Assembly: GCA_937907595.1 (NCBI GenBank)
Contig: CALCXL010000498.1
Span: 1 to 8,763, forward strand
Source of the DNA: an uncultured Pseudomonadota bacterium
GTDB lineage: Bacteria; Myxococcota_A; UBA796; UBA9615
DNA: 8,763 bases
Reading direction: 5' to 3'
The notes under the pieces were generated by a model that saw only the letters and a list, made by a program, of their open reading frames with translations, was not told the origin of the DNA and made no database searches. Positions 1 through 6,338 of the stretch are shown piece by piece (position 1 is the stretch's first letter; every line of letters starts with the position of its first letter). Both the position numbers and the translations under genes were made by a program.

Positions 1-1
1 C

Positions 2-1432
2 GCGGTGCTGCTGATCGCCCCCTGCCCCGCCCTGGCCGTGGCCCTGGATCTGCCGACGTCGGTGCCCTGGCAGCTCCCCGCCCCGGAGGCCCAGGCCGAC
101 CTCTCCCCCGGCCGCCGCGCCCGCAACCTGCCCCTGCCCCCCGAGGGCGCCGAGTGGCTGCAGCCGGCGGGCTGGGAGAGCCTTGTGCGGCGGGTGGGGG
201 GCGGCGTGGTGGTCATGCAGCGCGGCCGAATGGTGGCGACGTCCATCGATCTTGTCGCCTGGCTACGGGACCTTCGGCAGGGTGAAGCCGACTGGGCCAA
301 CGTCGACCGCGACGGGCGGCCCGGGCTGACGCCGAACGACCTGCGGCCCTTCCCCTGGTCGGGCCTGGCCTGGCGGCAGCCCTCGGGCGATGTCTGGACC
401 GAGCTGCTCGCCTGGGTGGTGGGCGAGCGGCTGCAGCGCGCCCCGCTGCCCCGGATCTGGCCCCTGCCCGACGGGGCGCGCTCGGCGCTGGTGCTGACGG
501 TGGACCAGGGCTTCGCGGACTCCGACCGAATCGAGGCCCTGCTCGCTCTGGCCGAAGGGGCCCGCGGCGAGCTCACCGTGCTGAGCACCCGTGGCACCCG
601 GCAGGTCGACGACGCCCCCGCTGACGGGGCGGGCGGCGAGCTGCTCTCCCTGCGCGCGATGGTCCGGGCCCGGACCTGGGGCCACGGCGTCGGCGCGCAG
701 CCGAACCTCAACGGGCTGGGCGATCCCCGGCTGGCCATGCAGGCGGTGGAGGCCCAGCGGCTCCGGCTCCAGGGCGAGCTGAAGCCGGGCGAGCTGCGCG
801 TCGTCCGCCACCACGACCGTCGCTGGTGGGGGCACGACGCGCCCGCGGAGCACCTCGCGGACCGCGGCTACTGGATGGAGCTCGACTTCGGCAGCGCCGC
901 GGCGCGCATGCGGGGCCCCGGCTTCCAGTTCGGCTCAGCTCGACCGGCCCGCTGGCAGGGGCCGACGGGCGCGCTGCTGCCGATCCTGTCGCAGCCCACC
1001 CCCATCGACGGCGACGCCCTGCTCGGCGACCGCGCCGACTCCGCCGGCCTCAGCCTGGAGCAGGCGGCGCTGGGCGCAGCGAACCTGCTGGACGCCGGCA
1101 TCGACTGGGCCGTGCCGGTGGTGGCCCAGGTGAGCGCACCCTCGATCGCGGAGGCGCCCCCCAACTTCCTGGACGAGCTCCTGGCGGCAGCGACGGCCCG
1201 GGAGCTGCCCATCGTCTCCGCCGAGCGCTGGGCCACCTGGAGCTGGGCCCGCCTGGCCGCCGCCGGAGCCACCGCCATCGCCCCCACCGGCGACGGATGG
1301 ACCGCGTCCCCCTCCCCGGCGGCGGTGCCGCTGCTCCTGTGGTCCCCCGGCGAGGACTGCGACGCTCCCCGCCCCGCGTCGCTCCTGACCGGCCCCGGCT
1401 GCCTGGGGCCCTGGGGGCCGACCGCGCCCTGA
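2..1432 (+). CDS. Polysaccharide deacetylase-like exported protein, probably inactive (5' partial)
   Basis: The reading frame is open from the window edge to TGA at 1430-1432. The first candidate start, GTG at 5, falls inside what looks like the hydrophobic core of a signal peptide (LLIAPCPALAVAL), so the true start is probably upstream; residues are numbered from that GTG. An N-terminal domain (about 45-150) with a GGGVVVMQRGR strand and an acidic DRDGR segment precedes a NodB/polysaccharide-deacetylase-like domain (about 160-345). Family signposts are LVLTVDQGFAD (D167), a GHGVGAQP segment (H227), VVRHHDRRWWG (H269, H270) and a late FGSARPARW segment. The usual second metal-binding Asp of motif 1 reads Gln (Q168), and the position expected for the second His of the His motif reads Gln (Q232). 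The fold is therefore likely kept but hydrolysis may be lost. Gene 2 follows after 34 bp on the same strand, a likely operon partner. The family call rests on remembered motif patterns, not a search. Confidence 0.72.
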   Translation, partial: AVLLIAPCPALAVALDLPTSVPWQLPAPEAQADLSPGRRARNLPLPPEGAEWLQPAGWESLVRRVGGGVVVMQRGRMVATSIDLVAWLRDLRQGEADWANVDRDGRPGLTPNDLRPFPWSGLAWRQPSGDVWTELLAWVVGERLQRAPLPRIWPLPDGARSALVLTVDQGFADSDRIEALLALAEGARGELTVLSTRGTRQVDDAPADGAGGELLSLRAMVRARTWGHGVGAQPNLNGLGDPRLAMQAVEAQRLRLQGELKPGELRVVRHHDRRWWGHDAPAEHLADRGYWMELDFGSAAARMRGPGFQFGSARPARWQGPTGALLPILSQPTPIDGDALLGDRADSAGLSLEQAALGAANLLDAGIDWAVPVVAQVSAPSIAEAPPNFLDELLAAATARELPIVSAERWATWSWARLAAAGATAIAPTGDGWTASPSPAAVPLLLWSPGEDCDAPRPASLLTGPGCLGPWGPTAP

Positions 1433-1466
1433 GCCGCCCCCGCCTGCGGGCGACCGCGAGCACGCG

Positions 1467-2663
1467 ATGACAGCCCCCGCGCCAGCGGCCACACTGCGCG
1501 CCATGGACACCTCCCACCTGGGCCCCCTCGAGCGGGCCATCCTGCGCGCCCTCACCCTGGCCGACGCCCTCGGGGTCGCCGCCCTCGACGCCGAGCGCAT
1601 CTGGCGCTGCTTGCCCGGCTACTCGACCCACCGAGCCAACGTGCAGGCCGCGCTGGACGAGCCCACGGCCCTGGGCCGCTACCTGCTCACCGACGGCGTG
1701 CGCCATGCCCTGAAGGACCGGCCCCGAGCCCTGCGGCAGGCCGCCGACGCCGCCGAGCGGTTCGAGCGCACCTGGCAGGAGACGTCGCCCACCCTGCGGG
1801 GGCTGGCGAAGCTGCCCTGGGTGGAGGGGCTGGCGCTCTGCGGCCCCTGGGCCCTGGGCCAGTCCCCCGCCGGGGGCGCGCCGATCCAGGTCGCGCTGCT
1901 GGCCGAAGGGCACCGCGGTCGGGCCGCGCAGGCAGCCTTCGTGGCCTCGCTGCGCTCCCGGGGCGCAATCGCCGAGCGCATCCAGCTGGTCGCCACCTGG
2001 GACGCCGACGCCCCCGTCGTCCTGCCCGACGAGCTCGCGCAGCTCGAGCTGGCCAGCCTGCAGCCCATCACGCACCCCGCGGGTTGGGCCTGGCTGCGCG
2101 CGCGCGCATCGGAGCTCGATCAGGCCTTCCCCAACGCGCCCTGGACGCCCGTGGGCCCCCCCCGCGCGCTGGCCGATCGGCTGGACGGGCGCCTGGCCGC
2201 CCTGCGCCGGCGCCTGGTGGGCGGCGACGTCGACGTGCTGACGGCCGACACCCGGACGGGCCGTCGGCGGCTGCTGATCGACCGGTCCCTGGGCGGCCTG
2301 GTGCGCAGGCTGGCCGGGGACACAGAGCTGCGGGCTCCCGTGCGGGGCGACGCGCAGGCCCGGTGGAAGCAGGTGCAGGGGTGGACGATCGAGGCGGGCG
2401 ACGCCTCGGAACCCGCCGACGGGATCGAGGACATCGACGCGGTCGAGGCCCCCGACGCGGTCGATGCCTCCGACGCAGGCGAGGTCGTCGATGCGATCGA
2501 GGGCGACGCGCCCCTCGCTGTCGCCGCCGAAGGTGCCCCGATCGTCGCCTCCCGCCGCCGCCGAGGAGCCACCAAACGGCCGCCTCGGGAAGCGAGCCCG
2601 GCGAGCCAGGGCACCGGCCGAAAGGTCAGTAGACGAGGTTCGGGGTCAGCATCACCGGCTTGA
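1467..2663 (+). CDS. Winged-helix/nucleotidyltransferase-like protein with degenerate active site
   Basis: 398 residues. An N-terminal helical region (about 15-80: LERAILRALTLADALG, then YSTHRANVQAAL) resembles the winged helix that precedes the catalytic domain in a group of bacterial and archaeal nucleotidyltransferase-like proteins. The transferase-like core (about 110-230) keeps the layout LPWVEGLALCGPWALG and later ELASLQPI...AFPNAPW. Where active members have a Gly-Ser motif followed by Asp-x-Asp, this protein has G126-P127 and P139-I140-Q141, so both metal-binding Asp residues are missing and no transfer activity is expected. Residues 318-347 form an acidic six-residue repeat, followed by an Arg/Lys-rich, Ser/Ala/Pro-rich tail. 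ATG 1467 is the first ATG in the frame after gene 1; ATG 1503 is an alternative, and neither has a strong Shine-Dalgarno site. The last 38 bases overlap the oppositely oriented pilin gene. Function is unknown; a structural or binding role is inferred. Confidence 0.68.
   Translation: MTAPAPAATLRAMDTSHLGPLERAILRALTLADALGVAALDAERIWRCLPGYSTHRANVQAALDEPTALGRYLLTDGVRHALKDRPRALRQAADAAERFERTWQETSPTLRGLAKLPWVEGLALCGPWALGQSPAGGAPIQVALLAEGHRGRAAQAAFVASLRSRGAIAERIQLVATWDADAPVVLPDELAQLELASLQPITHPAGWAWLRARASELDQAFPNAPWTPVGPPRALADRLDGRLAALRRRLVGGDVDVLTADTRTGRRRLLIDRSLGGLVRRLAGDTELRAPVRGDAQARWKQVQGWTIEAGDASEPADGIEDIDAVEAPDAVDASDAGEVVDAIEGDAPLAVAAEGAPIVASRRRRGATKRPPREASPASQGTGRKVSRRGSGSASPA
2418..2507 (+). 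repeat. Five degenerate 18-bp in-frame tandem units
   Basis: Units begin at 2418, 2436, 2454, 2472 and 2490, each 18 bp and each opening with GAC or GAT. They encode DGIEDI, DAVEAP, DAVDAS, DAGEVV and DAIEGD in the C-terminal region of the nucleotidyltransferase-like protein. Units 2 and 3 are the most alike (shared start GACGCGGTCGA). Unit length is a multiple of three, so gain or loss of units would keep the frame. The product is a short acidic, probably disordered linker before a basic tail. Confidence 0.75.
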
Positions 2664-3126
2664 GGGACTGGGTCGTCTGGTAGTGGGACAGGTTGCCGTC
2701 GCCGTCGATGTCGGCGAAGGCGTCGGCGGCGAAGGTCGCCAGCTCACCCACCAGGTCGCTGGCGTCGATGGAGTACTGGCCGTAGACCCGGCCGTCGGGC
2801 ACCCAGCCCAGCTGGTTCCAGTCGCGATCGCTGGTGATGGTCGCCCCGAAGGGGATCGCCGTGCGGCCAGGAACCGACGGGGGCGTCAGGGCGCAGCTGG
2901 TGAACACGTCCCACTCGGCGTGGTAGCCGATCTCCACCGAGCGGATCCCGTCCAGGTTCATGGCCATCTCCGCGCGCTTGGTGCGCACCAGGAACGCCTC
3001 GTACTGGGGGATGGCCAGGGAGGAGAGGATGCCGACGATGGCGACGGTGATCATCAGCTCGATCAGCGTGAAGCCACGGTGGGAGCGGCCGACGGAGGCG
3101 GCGGTGCTCGATGCTGCAGGACGCAT
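2626..3126 (-). CDS. Type IV pilin-like protein (prepilin)
   Basis: 166 residues. An 18-residue basic leader ends in RSHRG, followed by FTLIELMITVAIVGILSSLA, the classic class III signal: prepilin peptidase should cut after G18 and N-methylate F19, and the conserved Glu at mature position 5 is E23. The hydrophobic alpha-1 helix continues into a polar segment with RTKRAEMAMNLDGIRSVE. The C-terminal head is short, has a single Cys (so no C-terminal disulfide loop) and carries DIDGDGN, a DxDGDG-type calcium-loop pattern seen in some pilins and pseudopilins. ATG at 3126 is chosen because a purine-rich ribosome site (3132-3144) precedes it and because the leader then has normal length; further upstream the frame is low-complexity Arg/Gly sequence. 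It could be a major pilin, a minor pilin or a pseudopilin. No other pilus or secretion genes are in view, so the partner machine is elsewhere. Confidence 0.9.
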   Translation of the reverse strand: MRPAASSTAASVGRSHRGFTLIELMITVAIVGILSSLAIPQYEAFLVRTKRAEMAMNLDGIRSVEIGYHAEWDVFTSCALTPPSVPGRTAIPFGATITSDRDWNQLGWVPDGRVYGQYSIDASDLVGELATFAADAFADIDGDGNLSHYQTTQSLKPVMLTPNLVY

Positions 3127-3131
3127 GCACG

Positions 3132-3144
3132 CCCCCTTTCCCTT
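3132..3144 (-). promoter_or_regulatory. Ribosome binding site of the pilin gene
   Basis: On the minus strand this reads AAGGGAAAGGGGG, ending five bases before ATG 3126. It is a purine run in otherwise C-rich sequence and supports this start over in-frame upstream codons. Confidence 0.6.
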
Positions 3145-3158
3145 GACCCTCGCTCCCC

Positions 3159-3173
3159 GCCGGTCAGACCGGC
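3159..3173. promoter_or_regulatory. Perfect inverted repeat upstream of the pilin gene
   Basis: GCCGGT-CAG-ACCGGC, a six-base-pair perfect palindrome with a three-base centre, lies 33-47 bases before the pilin start in the 220-bp divergent gap between the pilin and HEAT-cyclophilin genes. It could be an operator or a 5'-leader hairpin. Such a short GC palindrome can also arise by chance in this composition. I see no convincing -35/-10 or -24/-12 promoter in the rest of the gap. Confidence 0.25.
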
Positions 3174-3346
3174 CAACTGCCGACCCCACCACCCTGCCCC
3201 CGCCCCGAACGGCGTACCACCGCCGATCCGGTCCGAGAGCCACCGCAGTCTCACACGCAGCAGGGCCGATGTCATGTGCGAATCGACGGCCCCCCGATCC
3301 ACTGCCCCCTCGTGCGACAACCCCACGGCGGTGGTAAGCCTCCCGG

Positions 3347-5554
3347 GTGCAGCGTTCCACCCCCCTGATCTTCCTGCTGTGCGCCTCCCTCTCCGGTTGC
3401 GCCGCCGCCCGCGAAGCCCGCCAGGAGAAGCGCGACATCCGCCAGGAGGCCGACGCCCAACAGGCCGACCTGGACAGCACCAGCCGCGACGATGCCCTCC
3501 TGGCCATCGCCCAGGCCCGGCAGTCACGCAGCGGCGTCGACATCCTGCGCCGCTACGCCAACCACGCCGAGCCCCGGGCCCGCCGCGAGGCCCTGCGCGC
3601 CCTGGGATTGGTCGGCGACCCCTCCACCCAGGGCACCCTGGAAGGCGCGTTGCAGGACCCCGACGCCACCGTGCGCTCCGCCGCCGCCTTCGCCCTGTCC
3701 CAGCTCTGGTCCTGGCCCCTGGCGCCCCTGGAGCGGGTGTCGATGGAGATCACGGCCGAGGTCGCGCTGGACGCCGCCCTGGCCGACGAGGTGACGGCGC
3801 TGCGCCGCAGCCGGGGATCCCTGGACGCTGCGGGGTCGATGGCGCGCGCGCTCGGGGAGATCGGCGACGACGCCACCGCCGACTCGCTCTGGACCCTGGC
3901 CGGCGACGTCGCGCTGGAGCCGTCGCTGCGCCGGGAGGCCTGGTTCGCCCTGGGCATGCGCGGCAAGCGCGGCCACACCGTCCCCGGGGCCCGCCTGCCC
4001 GAGCTCACCGCCGGCCTCGCCGGGGAGACCGCCTTCCCCGCCGCCTGGGCCCTGGCCCGCAGCCCCGTGGACGCCGACGTCGCCACCGCCCTCGGTCCCC
4101 TCCTCCGCGCCGCCTTCGCCGAAGCCGAGGCCCTGGCCGCCGCCGGAGACGCCGGGGCCGACGACGCCGCGGCCTGGATCCTGCGCGCCCTCGGCCGCTC
4201 GCCCGGACCCGACGCCGACGCCCTCTGGGCCGAGCAGGGCGCCTCCCCCCATCCCCGGCGCCGCCTCAACGTCGTGCGGGGCGCGGCCCTGGCCAAGGTC
4301 GCCCCCCCCCTCCTCGCCGCCGCCACCGACGCCGACCTGCAGGTGGCCGCCGAGGCCCTGGTCGCCCTCGGATCCCTGACCGACGCCGCCTCCTGGGCCG
4401 CCCTGCAGCCTCGCGAGGGCCTGGATCCGGCCCTGGAGGCCGCCCGCCTGACCGGCCTGACCGGGCGCATCATCGCCCCCGCGGCAGCGGCCGACGACGA
4501 CGCGCCCAGCGACGACACCAAGCCCAACGACGACGCCCCCGCCGACCGGATCGACCACGCCGACCGCGACGCCACCCTGCTCGCCGCCGGCCTCGCCGCC
4601 CTGGAGCACGCCGAGCCCCGGGTCCGCGCCGCCGCCGCCGGCCTCCTGTCCGCCCACCCCGCCCCCGCCGCCGCCGACGCCCTGCTGGCCCGGGTGCCGC
4701 TGGAGGAGGACGCGGTCGTCGCCCTGGCCCTGGCCTCGGCCGTGGCCGCCCGGCCCGACGGCGCGGTCGAAGGGCAGCTGCTCACCTGGCTCGCCGCCGA
4801 GGACCCCACCCTGGGCGCCATCGCCGCCGAGGGCCTGACCTCGCGCATGGACGACCACATCACCGTCGCCCTGCTCGCGTCCTGGCGCGCCCACCCCGGC
4901 CCGGCGGACTGGGAGCGCCGCGTGGCGATCCTGCGCGCCGTGGCCGAGCGCAGCACCGTGCCGCCCGACTACTACGGCGAGGCCCTGGGCGACGCCGACC
5001 CCCACGTGCGCCTGGCCGCGTTCTTCGCCCTGTCCCAGAAGGCCGGCCGCTCCCAGGCCGGCACCCCGCCCCTGGCCCGGGAGCTGGCCCCGCTGGCCGA
5101 CGCCTGGTTCGGCGTGGCCGACGTCGAGCGCGCCACCATCACGACGTCGCGCGGGGAGATGACCCTGCTCCTCTACCCCCGCAGCGCCCCCGCGGCGGTG
5201 GCCAACTTCACCGCCCTGGCCGACCGGGGCTACTTCGACGGCCAGCTGGTCCACCGCGTGGTGCCGGACTTCGTGGTGCAGTCCGGCGACCCCACCAACA
5301 CCGGATGGGGCGGCCCCGGCTGGACCCTGCCCGACGAGTTCGGCCCCCTGGAGTACCGCCGCGGCACCCTGGGCATGGCGCGCTCGGACAAGGACACCGC
5401 CGGCTCGCAGTGGTTCATCACCCACTCGCCGCAGCCCCACTTGACCGGCCACTACACCGCCTTCGGCCAGCTGATGACCGGCTGGGACGTCCTGGATCAG
5501 CTCCGCGTGGGCGACCGGATCGAGCGCGTCGTCGTGCAACGAAAGAACCCCTGA
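3347..5554 (+). CDS. HEAT-repeat lipoprotein with C-terminal cyclophilin peptidyl-prolyl isomerase domain
   Basis: 735 residues. A short signal peptide ends in the lipobox L15-S16-G17-C18, so the protein should be lipid-anchored and face the periplasm or cell surface. Next come a charged, coiled-coil-like stretch (22-45), a long array of HEAT-like Ala/Leu helical repeats (about 47-575; clear units at ALRALGLVGD, VRSAAAFALSQL and VRLAAFFALSQ) and an Asp-rich spacer at about 380-408. The cyclophilin-type PPIase domain (about 590-735) keeps R637, F642 and Q645 in HRVVPDFVVQSGD, plus GSQWFITHS and YTAFGQL. The positions matching human cyclophilin A Trp121 and His126 appear to be His and Tyr; the Trp is often changed in bacterial enzymes. 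The start is GTG: an in-frame TAA at 3335-3337 rules out anything further upstream, and the signal peptide needs this start. Role inferred: proline isomerization on exported proteins, with the HEAT array as binding scaffold. Confidence 0.88.
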   Translation: MQRSTPLIFLLCASLSGCAAAREARQEKRDIRQEADAQQADLDSTSRDDALLAIAQARQSRSGVDILRRYANHAEPRARREALRALGLVGDPSTQGTLEGALQDPDATVRSAAAFALSQLWSWPLAPLERVSMEITAEVALDAALADEVTALRRSRGSLDAAGSMARALGEIGDDATADSLWTLAGDVALEPSLRREAWFALGMRGKRGHTVPGARLPELTAGLAGETAFPAAWALARSPVDADVATALGPLLRAAFAEAEALAAAGDAGADDAAAWILRALGRSPGPDADALWAEQGASPHPRRRLNVVRGAALAKVAPPLLAAATDADLQVAAEALVALGSLTDAASWAALQPREGLDPALEAARLTGLTGRIIAPAAAADDDAPSDDTKPNDDAPADRIDHADRDATLLAAGLAALEHAEPRVRAAAAGLLSAHPAPAAADALLARVPLEEDAVVALALASAVAARPDGAVEGQLLTWLAAEDPTLGAIAAEGLTSRMDDHITVALLASWRAHPGPADWERRVAILRAVAERSTVPPDYYGEALGDADPHVRLAAFFALSQKAGRSQAGTPPLARELAPLADAWFGVADVERATITTSRGEMTLLLYPRSAPAAVANFTALADRGYFDGQLVHRVVPDFVVQSGDPTNTGWGGPGWTLPDEFGPLEYRRGTLGMARSDKDTAGSQWFITHSPQPHLTGHYTAFGQLMTGWDVLDQLRVGDRIERVVVQRKNP

Positions 5555-6297
5555 TGCCCCTGACCCCCGACTTCACCGACCCCGACCTGCGCGGCCGGGT
5601 GGGCCTGATCACCGGCGCCGGCTCGGGGATCGGCCGCGCCTTCGCCCTGGCCCTGGCCCAACGCGGCATGACCTGCTGGCTGGTGGGCCGACGGCAGCAG
5701 GCCCTGGAGGAGACCGCCGCCCTGCTGGCCACCCCGGGGCGGGTGCTGGTGGCCGACGTCGCCTCTGCCGACGACGTGGCGGCCCTGGCCCGGACGGTGC
5801 GGGACGCCAGCCCCGCGCTGCACCTGCTGATCAACAACGCGGCCATCCTGGGCCCCGTCGCCACCCTGGACGACTACCCCGCCGACGCCTTCGCGCAGGT
5901 CATGGACACCAACGTCAACGGCGTCTTTCGCGTGACGCAGGCGCTGCTGCCGCTGCTGCGGGCGGGGGCGCCGGGCAGCGTGATCGTGAACCTCAGCTCC
6001 GGCGTGGGGCGGCAGGGGCGCGCGACCTGGGGGGCGTACGCGGCCAGCAAGTTCGCCGTCGAGGGGCTGAACCAGGTCTGGGCCGACGAGCTGCGCGGAT
6101 CGGGGGTAGCCGTCAACGCCATCAACCCCGGCGGCACGGCCACGTCCATGCGCGCCGCGGCGAAGCCGGACGAGGACCCGTCGACGTTGCCGACGCCCGA
6201 CGACGTGGTGCCCTCGCTGCTGTGGCTGCTCAGCCCCGAAGCGCGGGCCATGGGCCTGTCGGGCGTCTCCATCGACGCCCGGGACTGGATGGCGTAG
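5554..6297 (+). CDS. Classical short-chain dehydrogenase/reductase (SDR)
   Basis: 247 residues, normal length for a classical SDR, cytoplasmic (no signal peptide). The Rossmann fold shows the cofactor motif T20-G-A-G-S-G-I-G27, NNAAI (N94-N95), the structural/catalytic N120 in MDTNVNG, catalytic S149, and Y162-x3-K166 in YAASK. An RR pair after the second strand (VGRRQQ) favours NADP(H) over NAD(H), by family trend. The PGGTATSM segment after strand 6 is typical for the substrate lobe. The substrate cannot be read from sequence. ATG overlaps the stop of the HEAT-cyclophilin gene by one base (TGATG), so it is probably translated by termination-reinitiation from the same transcript; no separate promoter or strong ribosome site is visible. 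Upstream sequence in the same frame is open back to 2464, but only through the neighbouring genes' shadow, so longer starts should be refused. Confidence 0.95.
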   Translation: MPLTPDFTDPDLRGRVGLITGAGSGIGRAFALALAQRGMTCWLVGRRQQALEETAALLATPGRVLVADVASADDVAALARTVRDASPALHLLINNAAILGPVATLDDYPADAFAQVMDTNVNGVFRVTQALLPLLRAGAPGSVIVNLSSGVGRQGRATWGAYAASKFAVEGLNQVWADELRGSGVAVNAINPGGTATSMRAAAKPDEDPSTLPTPDDVVPSLLWLLSPEARAMGLSGVSIDARDWMA

Positions 6298-6306
6298 AGG
6301 CCGCCG

Positions 6307-6326
6307 CCCGGGGACTCAGCCCCGGG
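6307..6326. terminator. GC hairpin between convergent genes
   Basis: CCCGGGG (6307-6313), a six-base loop ACTCAG, and CCCCGGG (6320-6326) form a perfect seven-pair GC stem. It sits nine bases after the SDR stop and three bases beyond the DUF4920 lipoprotein stop, the right place for a shared bidirectional terminator. There is no T-run on either strand, so it is not a canonical intrinsic terminator; it may pause polymerase or protect 3' ends. Confidence 0.4.
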
Positions 6327-6338
6327 GACTCAGCCCTG
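6311..6338. repeat. 14-bp tandem duplication spanning the lipoprotein stop
   Basis: GGGACTCAGCCCCG (6311-6324) is followed directly by GGGACTCAGCCCTG (6325-6338), with 13 of 14 bases the same. The second copy contains the stop codon and last codons of the minus-strand lipoprotein; the first lies just downstream. It looks like a recent slippage duplication, and it also supplies the right arm of the hairpin at 6307-6326. Confidence 0.7.

Noticed and set aside
1433..1466. Small GC hairpin between genes 1 and 2
   Set aside because: A CCCGC/GCGGG stem with a two-base loop and no T-run; too short to call a terminator, and the genes look co-transcribed.
3127..3346. Sigma-54 type (-24/-12) promoter for the pilin gene
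   Set aside because: Reading the minus strand I found only chance GG and GC pairs, without a TGGCAC-N5-TTGC-like match.
3127..3543. Longer start for the pilin gene (to 3543)
   Set aside because: It would add about 139 Arg/Gly/Ser-rich residues before the prepilin leader and overlap the divergent gene; leaders of this class are short, and a ribosome site supports 3126.
3524..5539. 671-codon open frame antisense to the HEAT-cyclophilin gene
   Set aside because: Gly/Val/Gln-rich shadow typical of high-GC antisense frames; no recognisable motif, and the sense frame has a signal peptide and a clear cyclophilin domain.
2464..5553. Very long plus-strand open frame running into the SDR gene
   Set aside because: It covers the pilin antisense and a second frame of the HEAT-cyclophilin gene, and the translation is Arg/Pro/Gly low-complexity. 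Only the SDR part from 5554 has family motifs.
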